Shown here: in pieces, positions 1-10,000 of the stretch
Numbering within the stretch: position 1 is the stretch's first letter
Layout of the letters: every line of letters starts with the position of its first letter
Origin: Pagrus major
Lineage: Eukaryota; Chordata; Actinopteri; Spariformes; Sparidae
Length of the DNA stretch: 64,000 nt
Direction of reading: 5' to 3'
Assembly: GCF_040436345.1 (NCBI RefSeq)
Contig: NC_133223.1
Coordinates: forward strand, 30,305,493 to 30,369,492
Made by a program: the position numbers and the translations under genes
The notes under the pieces: model-generated
The model's input: the letters and a program-made list of their open reading frames with translations, nothing else
Told to the model about the DNA's origin: nothing
The model's database searches: none

Positions 1-960
1 TTTTCCTTCCTGATACCAATTCTAAATACCTGAACTTGCAAAATGGCCAATACCAGGTACAAAAATATTTTTCATCTAGTTTAAGAGTCAGGCAGAAATG
101 AAAAAGAACACAGATATCAACACATGTAAGTTTTCTGACATGTCTCTTGCTGTTTATGGATATTGGCTACTTGTGCTGTAAATAAAAAGGTTAACATACA
201 GGTGTACAGGACACTTTAATAAATAAATGACATTGTGTCAAACACGAGACAAAGTTATGTAACGGAGGCAGCATATTTTAGTTTAACAATAAACTTTATT
301 GTCTCAAATGACATCACTGCATTTTAACAGTAAACTTGGAATTTAACGATTTTAAATCACCACAAGCATCTTTTTTCTGCTTTATGTTCTGTAAAGGAAA
401 AGGTTTTCATATCGGTCAGGTTCGAGTAAACAATGCATTAAAAAACACAGCCAGTAATGATTTTATGTCTGTAGTGTTGAAACAAGAAGCTGATAAATGA
501 ACAAAACTTGATTCCAGTTTTAAAAAATTAATAATAATTACAGTCATCAACTGAAAATGCCAAACATCTGGTGGTGGAAGCTTCAGAGTTGCAGACACAG
601 AACATGCTTTCCAGGATAAACTGAATCCTTGAACATTCGTGTTGAAGTTTTTTAAGAAATGTATAGACACCGTTCTTCTGTCCTTATTTGATCCAGATAT
701 TACTGTTTACATTCTAGAGATTAATCTATAATTTAATCAATTTATAGTTGAAAGTCACCTTTCATAATGTCCAGAAAACCCACTACAGGTCCAGAGGTGC
801 AGCAGGGATTTTTAATAAAGCTAGAAGTGATCCCTTAAAGACACATGTGAAAATAATTCATGAAGCAGCCTGCAGGAGGTTCCCGTTGATATTCTGCTTT
901 AGGAGCAAAAGCAGCGAGTAGTTTCATAGAAAACACTCAGGCCAACATGCAGTCCTTTCT
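1..960. other. 3' flank and probable 3' UTR of alkbh6
   Basis: This AT-rich stretch has no supportable coding frame. Minus-strand polyadenylation signals for alkbh6 could be ATTAAA (plus-strand TTTAAT at 811-816) or AATAAA (plus-strand TTTATT at 295-300). The 84-codon open frame on the minus strand at 416-670 resembles no family I know and probably lies in the UTR. Confidence 0.45.
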
Positions 961-1668
961 TCACTTCCTCCCCAGTATAAGCTTCGTCTTCATAACTTTA
1001 GGCACGTGTCTAATGGTCAGCGACACTCTGGTTCCTCGGGTCAGAGTCTCTCCCTGCTGGGCCCCGGCAGCAGACAGGTTCACCACCTTGTCCGTCAGTG
1101 TGTCCTGATCACAGGGCCGGATGCCGTGAAGCAGCCTTTGGTACATTTCATCCTGCAGGATCAGGAGACTGCGAGGCTTCACCAGCAGCGAGAAGAGGAA
1201 GCGGTTCTCCTCCGTCTGCGGTGTGTCGCCCTCCTCCAGGCTGCTGATGGGCGAGTAGAAGTCGAGGAGCGTGTGAGAGCCCAGGCTGATGGTGGTGACG
1301 GTGGGGTGGTACAGAGGGCCGTCTTCATGAGGCATAATCCCTTCTCCTTGTTTATACTCATTCACCAACACATGGTTGGCCGTTTTCCCACTGAAGGCAC
1401 CCAGAGAGGAGATTTTCTCACAGTACGTCTGGAGCCAGTCAGGCATCTTCTCCGCCAGCATGCCTTTCGGATGTGGTAACCCTCCCCAGTTCTGAAGCCT
1501 TCTCCCTGACAGCTGAGTCCACTTAGTTTTTGGAGACTTATACACCTGCTGCTGAAGGTAGGACTCCTCATCCTCTGTTATGAAATCTGGGATGTAATAC
1601 ACTGTTGGTGGGGCATCTTTTACGACAAACTGCTTCAAGTCCTCCAAAATACATGCTGGCTGTTCCAT
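961..1668 (-). CDS. alkbh6: ALKBH6, AlkB-family Fe(II)/2-oxoglutarate dioxygenase, uninterrupted frame
   Basis: The 235-aa product matches vertebrate ALKBH6 along its whole length, including [18 protein letters not shown] (about 50-67) and [16 protein letters not shown] (108-123). The dioxygenase core is intact. The iron ligands are H114 and D116 of the HxD motif and a distal H181 in LLHGI. The 2-oxoglutarate-binding RxSxTxR motif is R214 to R220. Human ALKBH6 is nearly the same length. The family fold is that of oxidative demethylases, but the physiological substrate is not firmly established. The ATG at 1666-1668 is in good context (GGCATGG) and begins where family members begin. From memory the mammalian gene has several coding exons, whereas this copy has none interrupted, so a retrocopy or intron loss is possible. 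It is transcribed divergently from osgepl1. There are no frameshifts, so it is probably functional. Confidence 0.95.
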   Translation of the reverse strand: MEQPACILEDLKQFVVKDAPPTVYYIPDFITEDEESYLQQQVYKSPKTKWTQLSGRRLQNWGGLPHPKGMLAEKMPDWLQTYCEKISSLGAFSGKTANHVLVNEYKQGEGIMPHEDGPLYHPTVTTISLGSHTLLDFYSPISSLEEGDTPQTEENRFLFSLLVKPRSLLILQDEMYQRLLHGIRPCDQDTLTDKVVNLSAAGAQQGETLTRGTRVSLTIRHVPKVMKTKLILGRK

Positions 1669-3197
1669 GCCTCCTTTAGAAAAGTCAACATGAAATGCTC
1701 GTTAAAACCCAACTTTAAAAGAAATGCTAACGCTGGCTAACCTCTCTTATAGTGGCTAACAGGGAGTAAAGTGGACTACAGCCACGTTTGGAAAGATCAA
1801 CTATGACTGAATAGATTACTAAAACGTCTACTCTATGTATTAAAACGTACAGTTATATAATTAACGAATAATAGTGGAACTATTGATGCTAACAGCAGCA
1901 GTCACATTACCACCAAAGCCATTTCCGGGTAGCTACGCTGCTAGCATTAGCATCCTTTGGATTCCTAAAACCCTTTACACATTAACCCTTTGTCTATAAC
2001 ACAAGAAATAAATACACACAGGTTGTATAATCCATTAGAAGTTCGCCGAAGCCTATGAAATGTGAACTGGTTTCTCCTTTTGCTGTGAAAAAGCCGAAAT
2101 GCGACAGAAAAAGCCTTAATGGTAAAATCACGTACAAGTGGACGTAATGGTGCTTTTAGGGGTGTGGTATTTATGAGGTTTCTAGTTGTAAAAACGACTT
2201 TTACACGCTTCCAAGATAAAATTGCTTTTTGTCACGATCATTTCCTTAAGGACGTTTTTTTTAGTGACAATTCTTTATATTGATCACTCAAATAATCTTT
2301 GTTTGATGATGCCCTTACATACAATATTAATGTCAGTAACTTCCGTGTAATTTACGTTATCGTTACATCAAATGTTGTATTATTTTGTTGCCTTTGTATG
2401 ACAATGACTGTTTCAGCAAATTTCACTACAACTCTGCCAGCTTTCCCAACAATATACTAAATTATTGAAGTTATTGCATTGCTTTATCAGAAACACGATA
2501 TTTCTGGTGTCCCTGAAGGTAACACGGGCCACTAGATGGAAAAAGCTAAAATTCAAATTCTGAAGCGGCGCCATGTTTGTTACACACGCAGCAGAGCGCC
2601 GTTACGTACAGAAAATTAAAAACACACAGATTTCAACCACGAAGTGACACAAAATCATCTTTACCTCTTTCAGATGAAAACTACCGCTTGGTTAAAAATC
2701 CCAGCTAGCCGCTCGACTCCATGCTTTCATCCTTGTGCATCAGACTAAAATGTCCCCTAACTGAAAGCGTCAAACTTTTGGACCCGGGCTTTATTTTCTA
2801 AACGAGTTTACAAATTATTCGCGTTTAAAAAGTATACGTTTAACAGGTTTAATGTTGAGATGGTGGCCCATTTTTTTTTGCAAGTGTCTTTTACGTACTT
2901 AAAAGAAGTTCACAAACTTGCCGGTACACGGAATTATTTACATGTGACACAGCTACACGGAAGCGAAATGCCAGTGAGGACAGATCACTGAGTACTCTTG
3001 TGTTTTCTGCTGTTAACTTCTTAAACTTCGAGTTTTGTCTTTTTTTGGGGTCGTTGCTCTGAACTTTAACATAATGCTGTGGCCATGTTTGTCTCCATTT
3101 TCTTTTGTTTTGTGAGCTGAAAGTCCAATGGGAACTAATGTGAGGTCACCTTTATTTATTTGACTATTTGAACTCACAGTTGGGTAATATAAGATTC
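1669..3197. promoter_or_regulatory. shared upstream region between alkbh6 and osgepl1
   Basis: About 1.5 kb separates the two divergent start codons and contains no credible coding frame. It must hold 5' leaders and promoters for both genes. A GCGCCATGTTT segment near 2568-2578 fits a YY1-like CCATNTT motif, but this is weak evidence. An AG at 3178-3179, just upstream of the osgepl1 start codon, could be a 5' UTR splice acceptor. No clear TATA or CCAAT box was seen. Confidence 0.4.
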
Positions 3198-5682
3198 ATG
3201 GCTATGCTCCCGACAAAAGCAAAGATTCTGCACAGGCTGCTCCAGTTTAGACACACATGTTTTGGCTCTCCTTCATGTGGAAAAGCAGCGTCCTCCAGAC
3301 TAGTTCTGGGCATTGAGACAAGCTGTGATGACACTGGAGCTGCTGTTCTGGACGAGGCCGGTAAAATACTTGGAGAGTCTCTACATTCACAGAAAGATGT
3401 GCATCTCAGGTGGGTGTCAGAGTTGTAACATATCAGGATCCTTGCTTTAAGGCTTTTTGTGACATATTATTTCCTTCTTGAATGCTGCAGGACTGGTGGC
3501 ATCATCCCCACAGTGGCCCAGCAGCTCCACAGAGAAAACATAGAGCGTGTGGTCCAGGAGGCTTTGGAGAGGAGCAACGTGGACCCCAGCCAGCTCTCGG
3601 CTGTGGCCACCACTGTGAAGCCAGGCCTGGCCCTGAGCTTGGGCATCGGCCTTGAGTTCAGTCAGAGGTTTGTGAGGCAGCACAACAAGCCCTTCATCCC
3701 CATCCACCACATGGAGGCCCACGCCCTCACCGTCAGGATGCTTCAACCTGTCGCCTTCCCCTTCCTGGTGCTGCTCGTCTCTGGTGGTCACTCGCTCCTC
3801 GCTGTGGCCAGAGGAGTCGACGACTTTCTGCTTCTGGGTCACAGTCTGGATGAAGCTCCAGGGGACACACTGGATAAAGTGAGATCTTGACACTGAAATT
3901 TGATTCAATATATGATTATAAACAAATTACATATTGTCTTTTGTGGATTCACAGGTGGCCAGACGTTTGTCCCTCATCAAACACCCGCAGTGCTCCACAC
4001 TGAGTGGAGGACAGGCTATAGAGCTTCTGGCAAAGGATGGTGACAGGACGAGGTTCCACTTCACGACACCTATGGGACAAACGTACGACTGCTGCTTTTC
4101 TTTCGCAGGGCTGAGAAATCAAGTTACAATGGCGATAATGAAAAAGGAGGCAGAGGAAGGTAAGAGGAGACACAAGGTCTCAGACAACCATATCCCATCC
4201 CCTGGGATCAGATCTGTAGACATTTTGACTTATCCAACACAGATGTAAATAAAAACATACATTTCTGCAGTGCAATGCCTGGAATCATTAATGTTATTTG
4301 TTCCACCTGTGCTTTTTCTGTTATGACAAGTCAAAATGTCTGCTGTGCAACACATTAAAGATTGAAAATCATTTTGGAAAATGTTGAAAAGAATAAATAC
4401 ATAGATGCAAAAAAAAAAACTTGGGATGCTGTTGATGAATCTGTAAATAATTTTTTTGATTAATCGATTAGATGTTTGGTCTAAAAAATGTCAGAAAATT
4501 ATGAAAACTTTCCCTCATTGTTTCCTAAATCCCAAGATGATGTCCTCAAATGTTTTGTTTTGTCCACAGCTCAAAGATACTCCGTTCTCTGCCTCAGAGG
4601 AGGAAAGAATCCAGAAAATATTCACATTTAAGAAGCTGGATTCAAATCATTTTTACATTTATAGTCTTAAGTTAGTTAGTGCTGAATTATAAAAAGTTAA
4701 CAATTAATCGTCACAGCTTCACAAAATACAAGATGGATGGAGGTTTCGAAAAGAAAAAAGTAAAATTGTACTTGGCCTCTTTGTCTACTAGCTTCCCTGT
4801 GTGGTTACAGGTTGACAGAAACTAGATTTGTCTCCCTCTGTAGGTAAAGAACAAGGGACTCTGTTATCGTGTGTGAACGATATTGCAGCTGCCACACAGC
4901 ACACAGTCGCCTCTCATCTTGCAAAGCGAACACATCGAGCCATCTTGTTCTGTAAAGCTAACGGCCTGCTGCCATCATGCAGTCCCACCTTGGTGAGTGA
5001 AAAATAATGTATTAATGTGAGAAATCAACTCAATTAATCAAGTAATCAATTAATCCCCATCTGAAAATCGTCCCCAACAAATGCCCTGCTTAGTCCTATT
5101 TTAAGACAAATATAAACTAATACCTGGCAGCCTCGTCCTTTAAATCAGAGAAAATTGCAAATATAGACTTGAAGTTTAAACTCTTTTTTGACAGGTGCTG
5201 TCTGGAGGAGTTGCAAGCAATCAGTACATCCGTAAAGCTTTGAGCATCATCGCTGAGGCGACGGGACTACAGCTGCTCTGTCCTCCGGCCAAATTCTGCA
5301 CTGACAACGGAGTGATGATCGCATGGTGTGTATACTGACCCTCAGTGAATCTGATTGGATGATTTGTCCCACTGAACGTGCATTTTTCTTTTTCTACTCA
5401 GGAACGGTGTTGAACGCCTGAGAGAAGGGAAAGGGATACTGCCTCCAAATGTGGACGTCTGCTACGAGCCAAAGTGAGTCAATGCTGAACACAAGATCTT
5501 ATTTTAACTTTCACTGGAGTGCAAATTGAATTCTAGGTTCATTTCTATGGACTGCTAATTAAAATCTGTATTGGCCCACATCATTGTTGTATTGCAGGGC
5601 ACCGCTGGGAGTTGACATGACAGCAGAGGTGAAGGCAGCGGCCATCAGGCTTCGGTCAGTCAGGGTGAAGATCCCCAACTGA
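3198..5682 (+). CDS. osgepl1: OSGEPL1, mitochondrial tRNA N6-threonylcarbamoyladenosine synthase (Qri7/TsaD family)
   Basis: OSGEPL1 transfers the threonylcarbamoyl group to A37 of mitochondrial tRNAs that read ANN codons. Coding exons are 3198-3409, 3491-3878, 3955-4159, 4844-4992, 5195-5325, 5402-5473 and 5598-5682. All have GT-AG borders and compatible phases, giving 413 aa (human is about 414). The N-terminus (MAMLPTKAKILHRLLQ) is basic and lacks acids, as expected for mitochondrial import. The ASKHA/TsaD motifs are present: GIETSCDDT at 38-46, the metal-binding HMEAH with H144 and H148, LVSGGH, SGGVASN, and CTDNG with the late Asp. I chose ATG 3198 because the frame upstream has no other ATG; M3 is an alternative. 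A possible poly(A) signal, AATAAA, is at 5780-5785. There are no disruptions. Confidence 0.95.
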
Positions 5683-7026
5683 CTGTTTTGTTCTGTTCAC
5701 TGCAAAAAAAATGTCCAAGTTCAAAGTATATACTGTGTATATAATATATGTGTATAAACACATTAAGCAGCTGTTTATAAATAAATGTGTTATTATACAT
5801 CTGAGTTGACTTTTTTTTTTTTTTTTTTTTAAATCCCTTAAAAACTGCCTGAAAATTAAAGATCCATCAAAGTAAAATCTTCTTGGTTTGCTGCAACTGG
5901 AGTTTTAAACAATAAAACCATATTTTTTTGTAATTATTAAAGAATGAGCTCAGCTCAATTAAATTAGACGATCATGAATTAAAAGGCTCTGACAATTTTA
6001 CAAATGTGTTCCCTGTTCTTGTCGCAAGAAAGAAGTTTTATACAGTAGGTGATGCGGCGTTAATGTGAAATAACACACAATATTTGAACATCTTGATGTT
6101 TGAAGCGACAGCCTGAAGGTTATAAACACCACGGAAGAGTTCACATCTTAAAATTTGATTTTGTTGTTTGTTGTTACAGGATTATGTTATTAATATGCAA
6201 TAAAAAAGTTAACTGTATTCTGGTGAGTTGCAGGTGCTTCCCACCCTTAGTGTGATGTCAGGGGAAAATGGCCACTGTGTGAATATGGTCTATTGTGTTT
6301 CCTCAACCACTGATCTAAAACTACAACTACAACCACAACCATAATTACCACCTTTAAATTAATAAAGAGTCAAAATCAGTGTAAGTGTGACCTACGCTCT
6401 GAATCAATCATCCCCAAAATAGGAGTAGATAATAGAATGTAATGGAACACACTATAGTTAAAAATAGTCAAAGAAATATATAGTTAATATAGTTAAAACA
6501 CTGACGATGCCACCTAGTTCAAAGGAGCCCTAGGACTCCATAAAAACACCCAACAGGCTCTTTAAAAATCAGCGGTGAGCAGAGTTAAAACCAAAACTAT
6601 GAGTGTAATTTTTAAAAAGGGTTTATTAGCATAACAATAACCAATAAAGACAGCTGTATGATGAATAAAAGTACAGTTACCCTCTCTGAGCAGGTGAAAC
6701 CGTCGTCCTGTTCCTCTTCCCTCACATTCAGCTCCTGGCTCCTCTCGTGTTGACCCGGAGCCCGTCTCACCACTGTTCTGCTCGTTCTGGAGAAACAAAC
6801 AACGACCATCATTCACGGCACATATAACACCCAGGTTCGACACCCCTGCAGTCGGCCCTCCTAGTATCCGACGCAAAGTACAGGCGACAGATACTCACAG
6901 GTTTCCTGCTGCTTCAGGCTCCTGTGCTGGCTCGTCTCCAGGGTTCGGCTCGTCCTGTTCCTCTTGGTTGCTCGTGTCGGTAATTCATCTGTTCAACTCG
7001 TCCATCACCTGCAGGAGGAGAAAGAG
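5683..7026. other. intergenic region between osgepl1 and the minisatellite
   Basis: It begins with the osgepl1 3' UTR and includes a 21-base T run near 5811-5830. Much of the rest is AT-rich with no family-like coding sequence. Two minus-strand blocks at 6681-6786 and 6899-7008 have splice-like borders and are listed separately. Confidence 0.5.
6681..7008 (-). other. two exon-like blocks on the minus strand, unidentified
   Basis: Read on the minus strand, block one (7008 down to 6899) follows a CTCCTCCTGCAG acceptor and ends at a GTGAGT donor. Block two (6786 down to 6681) follows a pyrimidine-rich TTTGTTTCTCCAG acceptor and ends at GTAACT. Joined, they give an acidic, E/Q-rich reading frame (for example SNQEEQDEP, ELNVREEEQDDGF). 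That frame has a TGA near the start of block one and no start codon. They could be exons of a noncoding or decayed transcript, perhaps one started at the E2F-rich block near 16.6 kb. No protein family was recognised, and chance is quite possible. Confidence 0.25.
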
Positions 7027-10000
7027 GAGCTGTGGTAGTTTTATGTCTCGGTTTTGTGTGTCTTTGTGGAGGTTTTGTGTCTGTTTGTGGAGGTTTTATG
7101 TCTTTGTGGGGGTTTTGTGTGTCTGTTTGTGGAGGTTTTGTGTTTGTCTGTTTGTTTGTTTGTTTGTTTGTTTGTTTGTTTGTTTGTGTAGGTCTTGTGT
7201 CTGTTTGTATGTGGTTTTTTTATGTTTGTTTGTGGAGGTTTTGTGTCTTGAAGGAGATTTTGTGTCTGTTTGTTTGTTTGTTTGTCTGTTTGTGGAGGTT
7301 TTGTGTGTCTTTGTGGAGGTTTTGTGTGTCTTTGTGGAGGTTTTGTGTCTGTTTGTGGAGGTTTTGTGTGTCTGTTTGTGGAGGTTTTATGTCTTTGTGG
7401 AGTTTTGTGTCCCTTTGTGTCGGTTTTGTGTGTCTGTTTGTGGAGGTTTTTTGTCTTTGTGGGGGTTTTGTGTGTCTGTTTGTGGAGGTTTTGTGTTTGT
7501 TTGTTTGTTTGTTTGTTTGTGGAGGTTTTGTGTCTGTATGTGGTTTTTTTATGTTTGTTTGTGGAGGTTTTGTGTCTTGAAGGAGATTTTGTGTCTGTTT
7601 GTTTGTTTGTCTGTTTGTGGAGGTTTTGTGTGTCTTTGTGGAGGTTTTGTGTCTGTTTGTGGAGGTTTTATGTCTTTGTGGGGGTTTTGTGTGTCTGTTT
7701 GTGGAGGTTTTGTGTTTGTTTGTTTGTTTGTTTGTGGAGGTTTTGTGTCTGTTTGTATGTGTTTTTTTATGTTTGTTTGTGGAGGTTTTGTGTGTCTGTT
7801 TGTGGAGGTTTTGTGTGTCTGTTTGTGGAGGTTTTATGTCTTTGTGGAGTTTTGTGTCCCTTTGTGGAGGTTTTGTGTGTCTGTTTGTGGAGGTTTTTTG
7901 TCTTTGTGGGGGTTTTGTGTGTCTGTTTGTGGAGGTTTTGTGTTTGTTTGTTTGTTTGTTTGTTTGTTTGTTTGTTTGTTTGTTTGTTTGTTTGTTTGTG
8001 GAGGTTTTGTGTCTGTTTGTATGTGGTTTTTTATGTTTGTTTGTGGAGGTTTTGTGTCTTGAAGGAGATTTTGTGTCTGGTTGTTTGTTTGTCTGTTTGT
8101 GGAGGTTTTGTGTGTCTTTGTGGAGGTTTTGTGTGTCTGTTTGTGGAGGTTTTGTGTGTCTGTTTGTGGAGGTTTTGTGTGTCTGTTTGTGGAGGTTTTG
8201 TGTGTCTGTTTGTGGAGGTTTTGTGTGTCTGTTTGTGGAAGTTTTGTGTGTCAGTTTGTGGAGGTTTTGTGTTTGTTTGTGGAGATTTTGTGTCTGTTTG
8301 TGGAGGTTTTGTGTTTGTTTGTGGATACTGTGTGTCTTTGTGGAGATTTTGTGTCCGTTTGTAGAGGTTTTGTGTTTGTTTGTGGATACTGTGTGTCTTT
8401 GTGGAGGTTTTGTGTTTGTTTGTGGATACTGTGTGTCTTTGTGGAGGTTTTGTGTTTGTTTGTGGATACTGTGTGTCTTTGTGGAGGTTTTGTGTTTGTT
8501 TGTGGAGGTTTTGTGTGTCTGTTTGTGGAGGTTTTGTGTGTCTTTGTGGAGGTTTTGTGTGTCTGTTTGTGGAGGTTTTGTGTGTCTGTTTGTGGAGGTT
8601 TTGTGTGTCTGTTTGTGGAGGTTTTATGTCTTTGTGGAGTTTTGTGTCCCTTTGTGGAGGTTTTGTGTGTCTGTTTGTGGAGGTTTTTTGTCTTTGTGGG
8701 GGTTTTGTGTGTCTGTTTGTGGAGGTTTTGTGTTTGTTTGTTTGTTTGTTTGTTTGTGGAGGTTTTGTGTCTTGAAGGAGATTTTGTGTCTGTTTGTTTG
8801 TCTGTTTGTGGAGGTTTTGTTTGTCTGTTTGTGGAGGTTTTGTGTGTCTGTTTGTGGAGGTTTTGTGTGTCTGTTTGTGGAGGTTTTGTGTGTCTGTTTG
8901 TGGAGGTTTTGTGTTTGTTTGTTTGTGGAGGTTTTGTGTTTGTTTGTTTGTGGAGGTTTTGTGTTTGTTTGTTTGTGGAGGTTTTGTGTTTGTTTGTTTG
9001 TGGAGGTTTTGTGTTTGTTTGTTTGTGGAGGTTTTGTGTTTGTTTGTTTGTGGAGGTTTTGTGTTTGTTTGTTTGTTTGTTTGTTTGTTTGTTTGTTTGT
9101 TTGTTTGTTTGTTGAGGTTTTGTGTCTGTTTGTATGTGGTTTTTTATGTTTGTTTGTGGAGGTTTTGTGTCTTGAAGGAGATTTTGTGTGTCTGTTTGTG
9201 GAGGTTTTGTGTGTCTGTTTGTGGAGGTTTTGTGTGTCTGTTTGTGGAGGTTTTGTGTGTCTGTTTGTGGAGGTTTTGTGTGTCTGTTTGTGGAGGTTTT
9301 GTGTGTCTGTTTGTGGAGGTTTTGTGTGTCTGTTTGTGGAGGTTTTGTGTGTCTGTTTGTGGAGGTTTTGTGTGTCTGTTTGTGGAGGTTTTGTGTGTCT
9401 GTTTGTGGAGGTTTTGTGTGTCTGTTTGTGGAGGTTTTGTGTGTCTGTTTGTGGAGGTTTTGTGTGTCTGTTTGTGGAGGTTTTGTGTGTCAGTTTGTGG
9501 AGGTTTTGTGTGTCAGTTTGTGGAGGTTTTGTGTGTCAGTTTGTGGAGGTTTTGTGTGTCAGTTTGTGGAGGTTTTGTGTTTGTTTGTGGAGGTTTTGTG
9601 TCTGTTTGTGGAGGTTTTGTGTTTGTTTGTGGATACTGTGTGTCTTTGTGGAGATTTTGTGTTTGTTTGTGGATACTGTGTGTCTTTGTGGAGGTTTTGT
9701 GTTTGTTTGTGGATACTATGTGTCTTTGTGGAGGTTTTGTGTTTGTTTGTGGATACTGTGTGTCTTTGTGGAGATTTTGTGTGTCTTTGTGCAGAGTTTG
9801 TGTGTCTCTTTGTGGAGGTGTGTGTCTGTTTGTGGAGGCATTGTGTGTCTGTTTGTGGAGGTTTTGTGTGTCTGTTTGTTGAGGTTTTGTGTCTGTTTAT
9901 ATGTGGTTTTTTATGTTTGTTTGTGGAGGTTTTGTGTCTTGAAGGAGATTTTGTGTCTGTTTGTTTGTTTGTCTGTTTGTGGAGGTTTTGTGTGTCTTTG

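Noticed and set aside
1006..1479. 157-codon plus-strand frame inside alkbh6
   Set aside because: It is the antisense shadow of the conserved ALKBH6 frame and resembles no family.
3447..3908. 153-codon minus-strand frame opposite osgepl1 exon 2
   Set aside because: It is the antisense shadow of the conserved OSGEPL1 exon.
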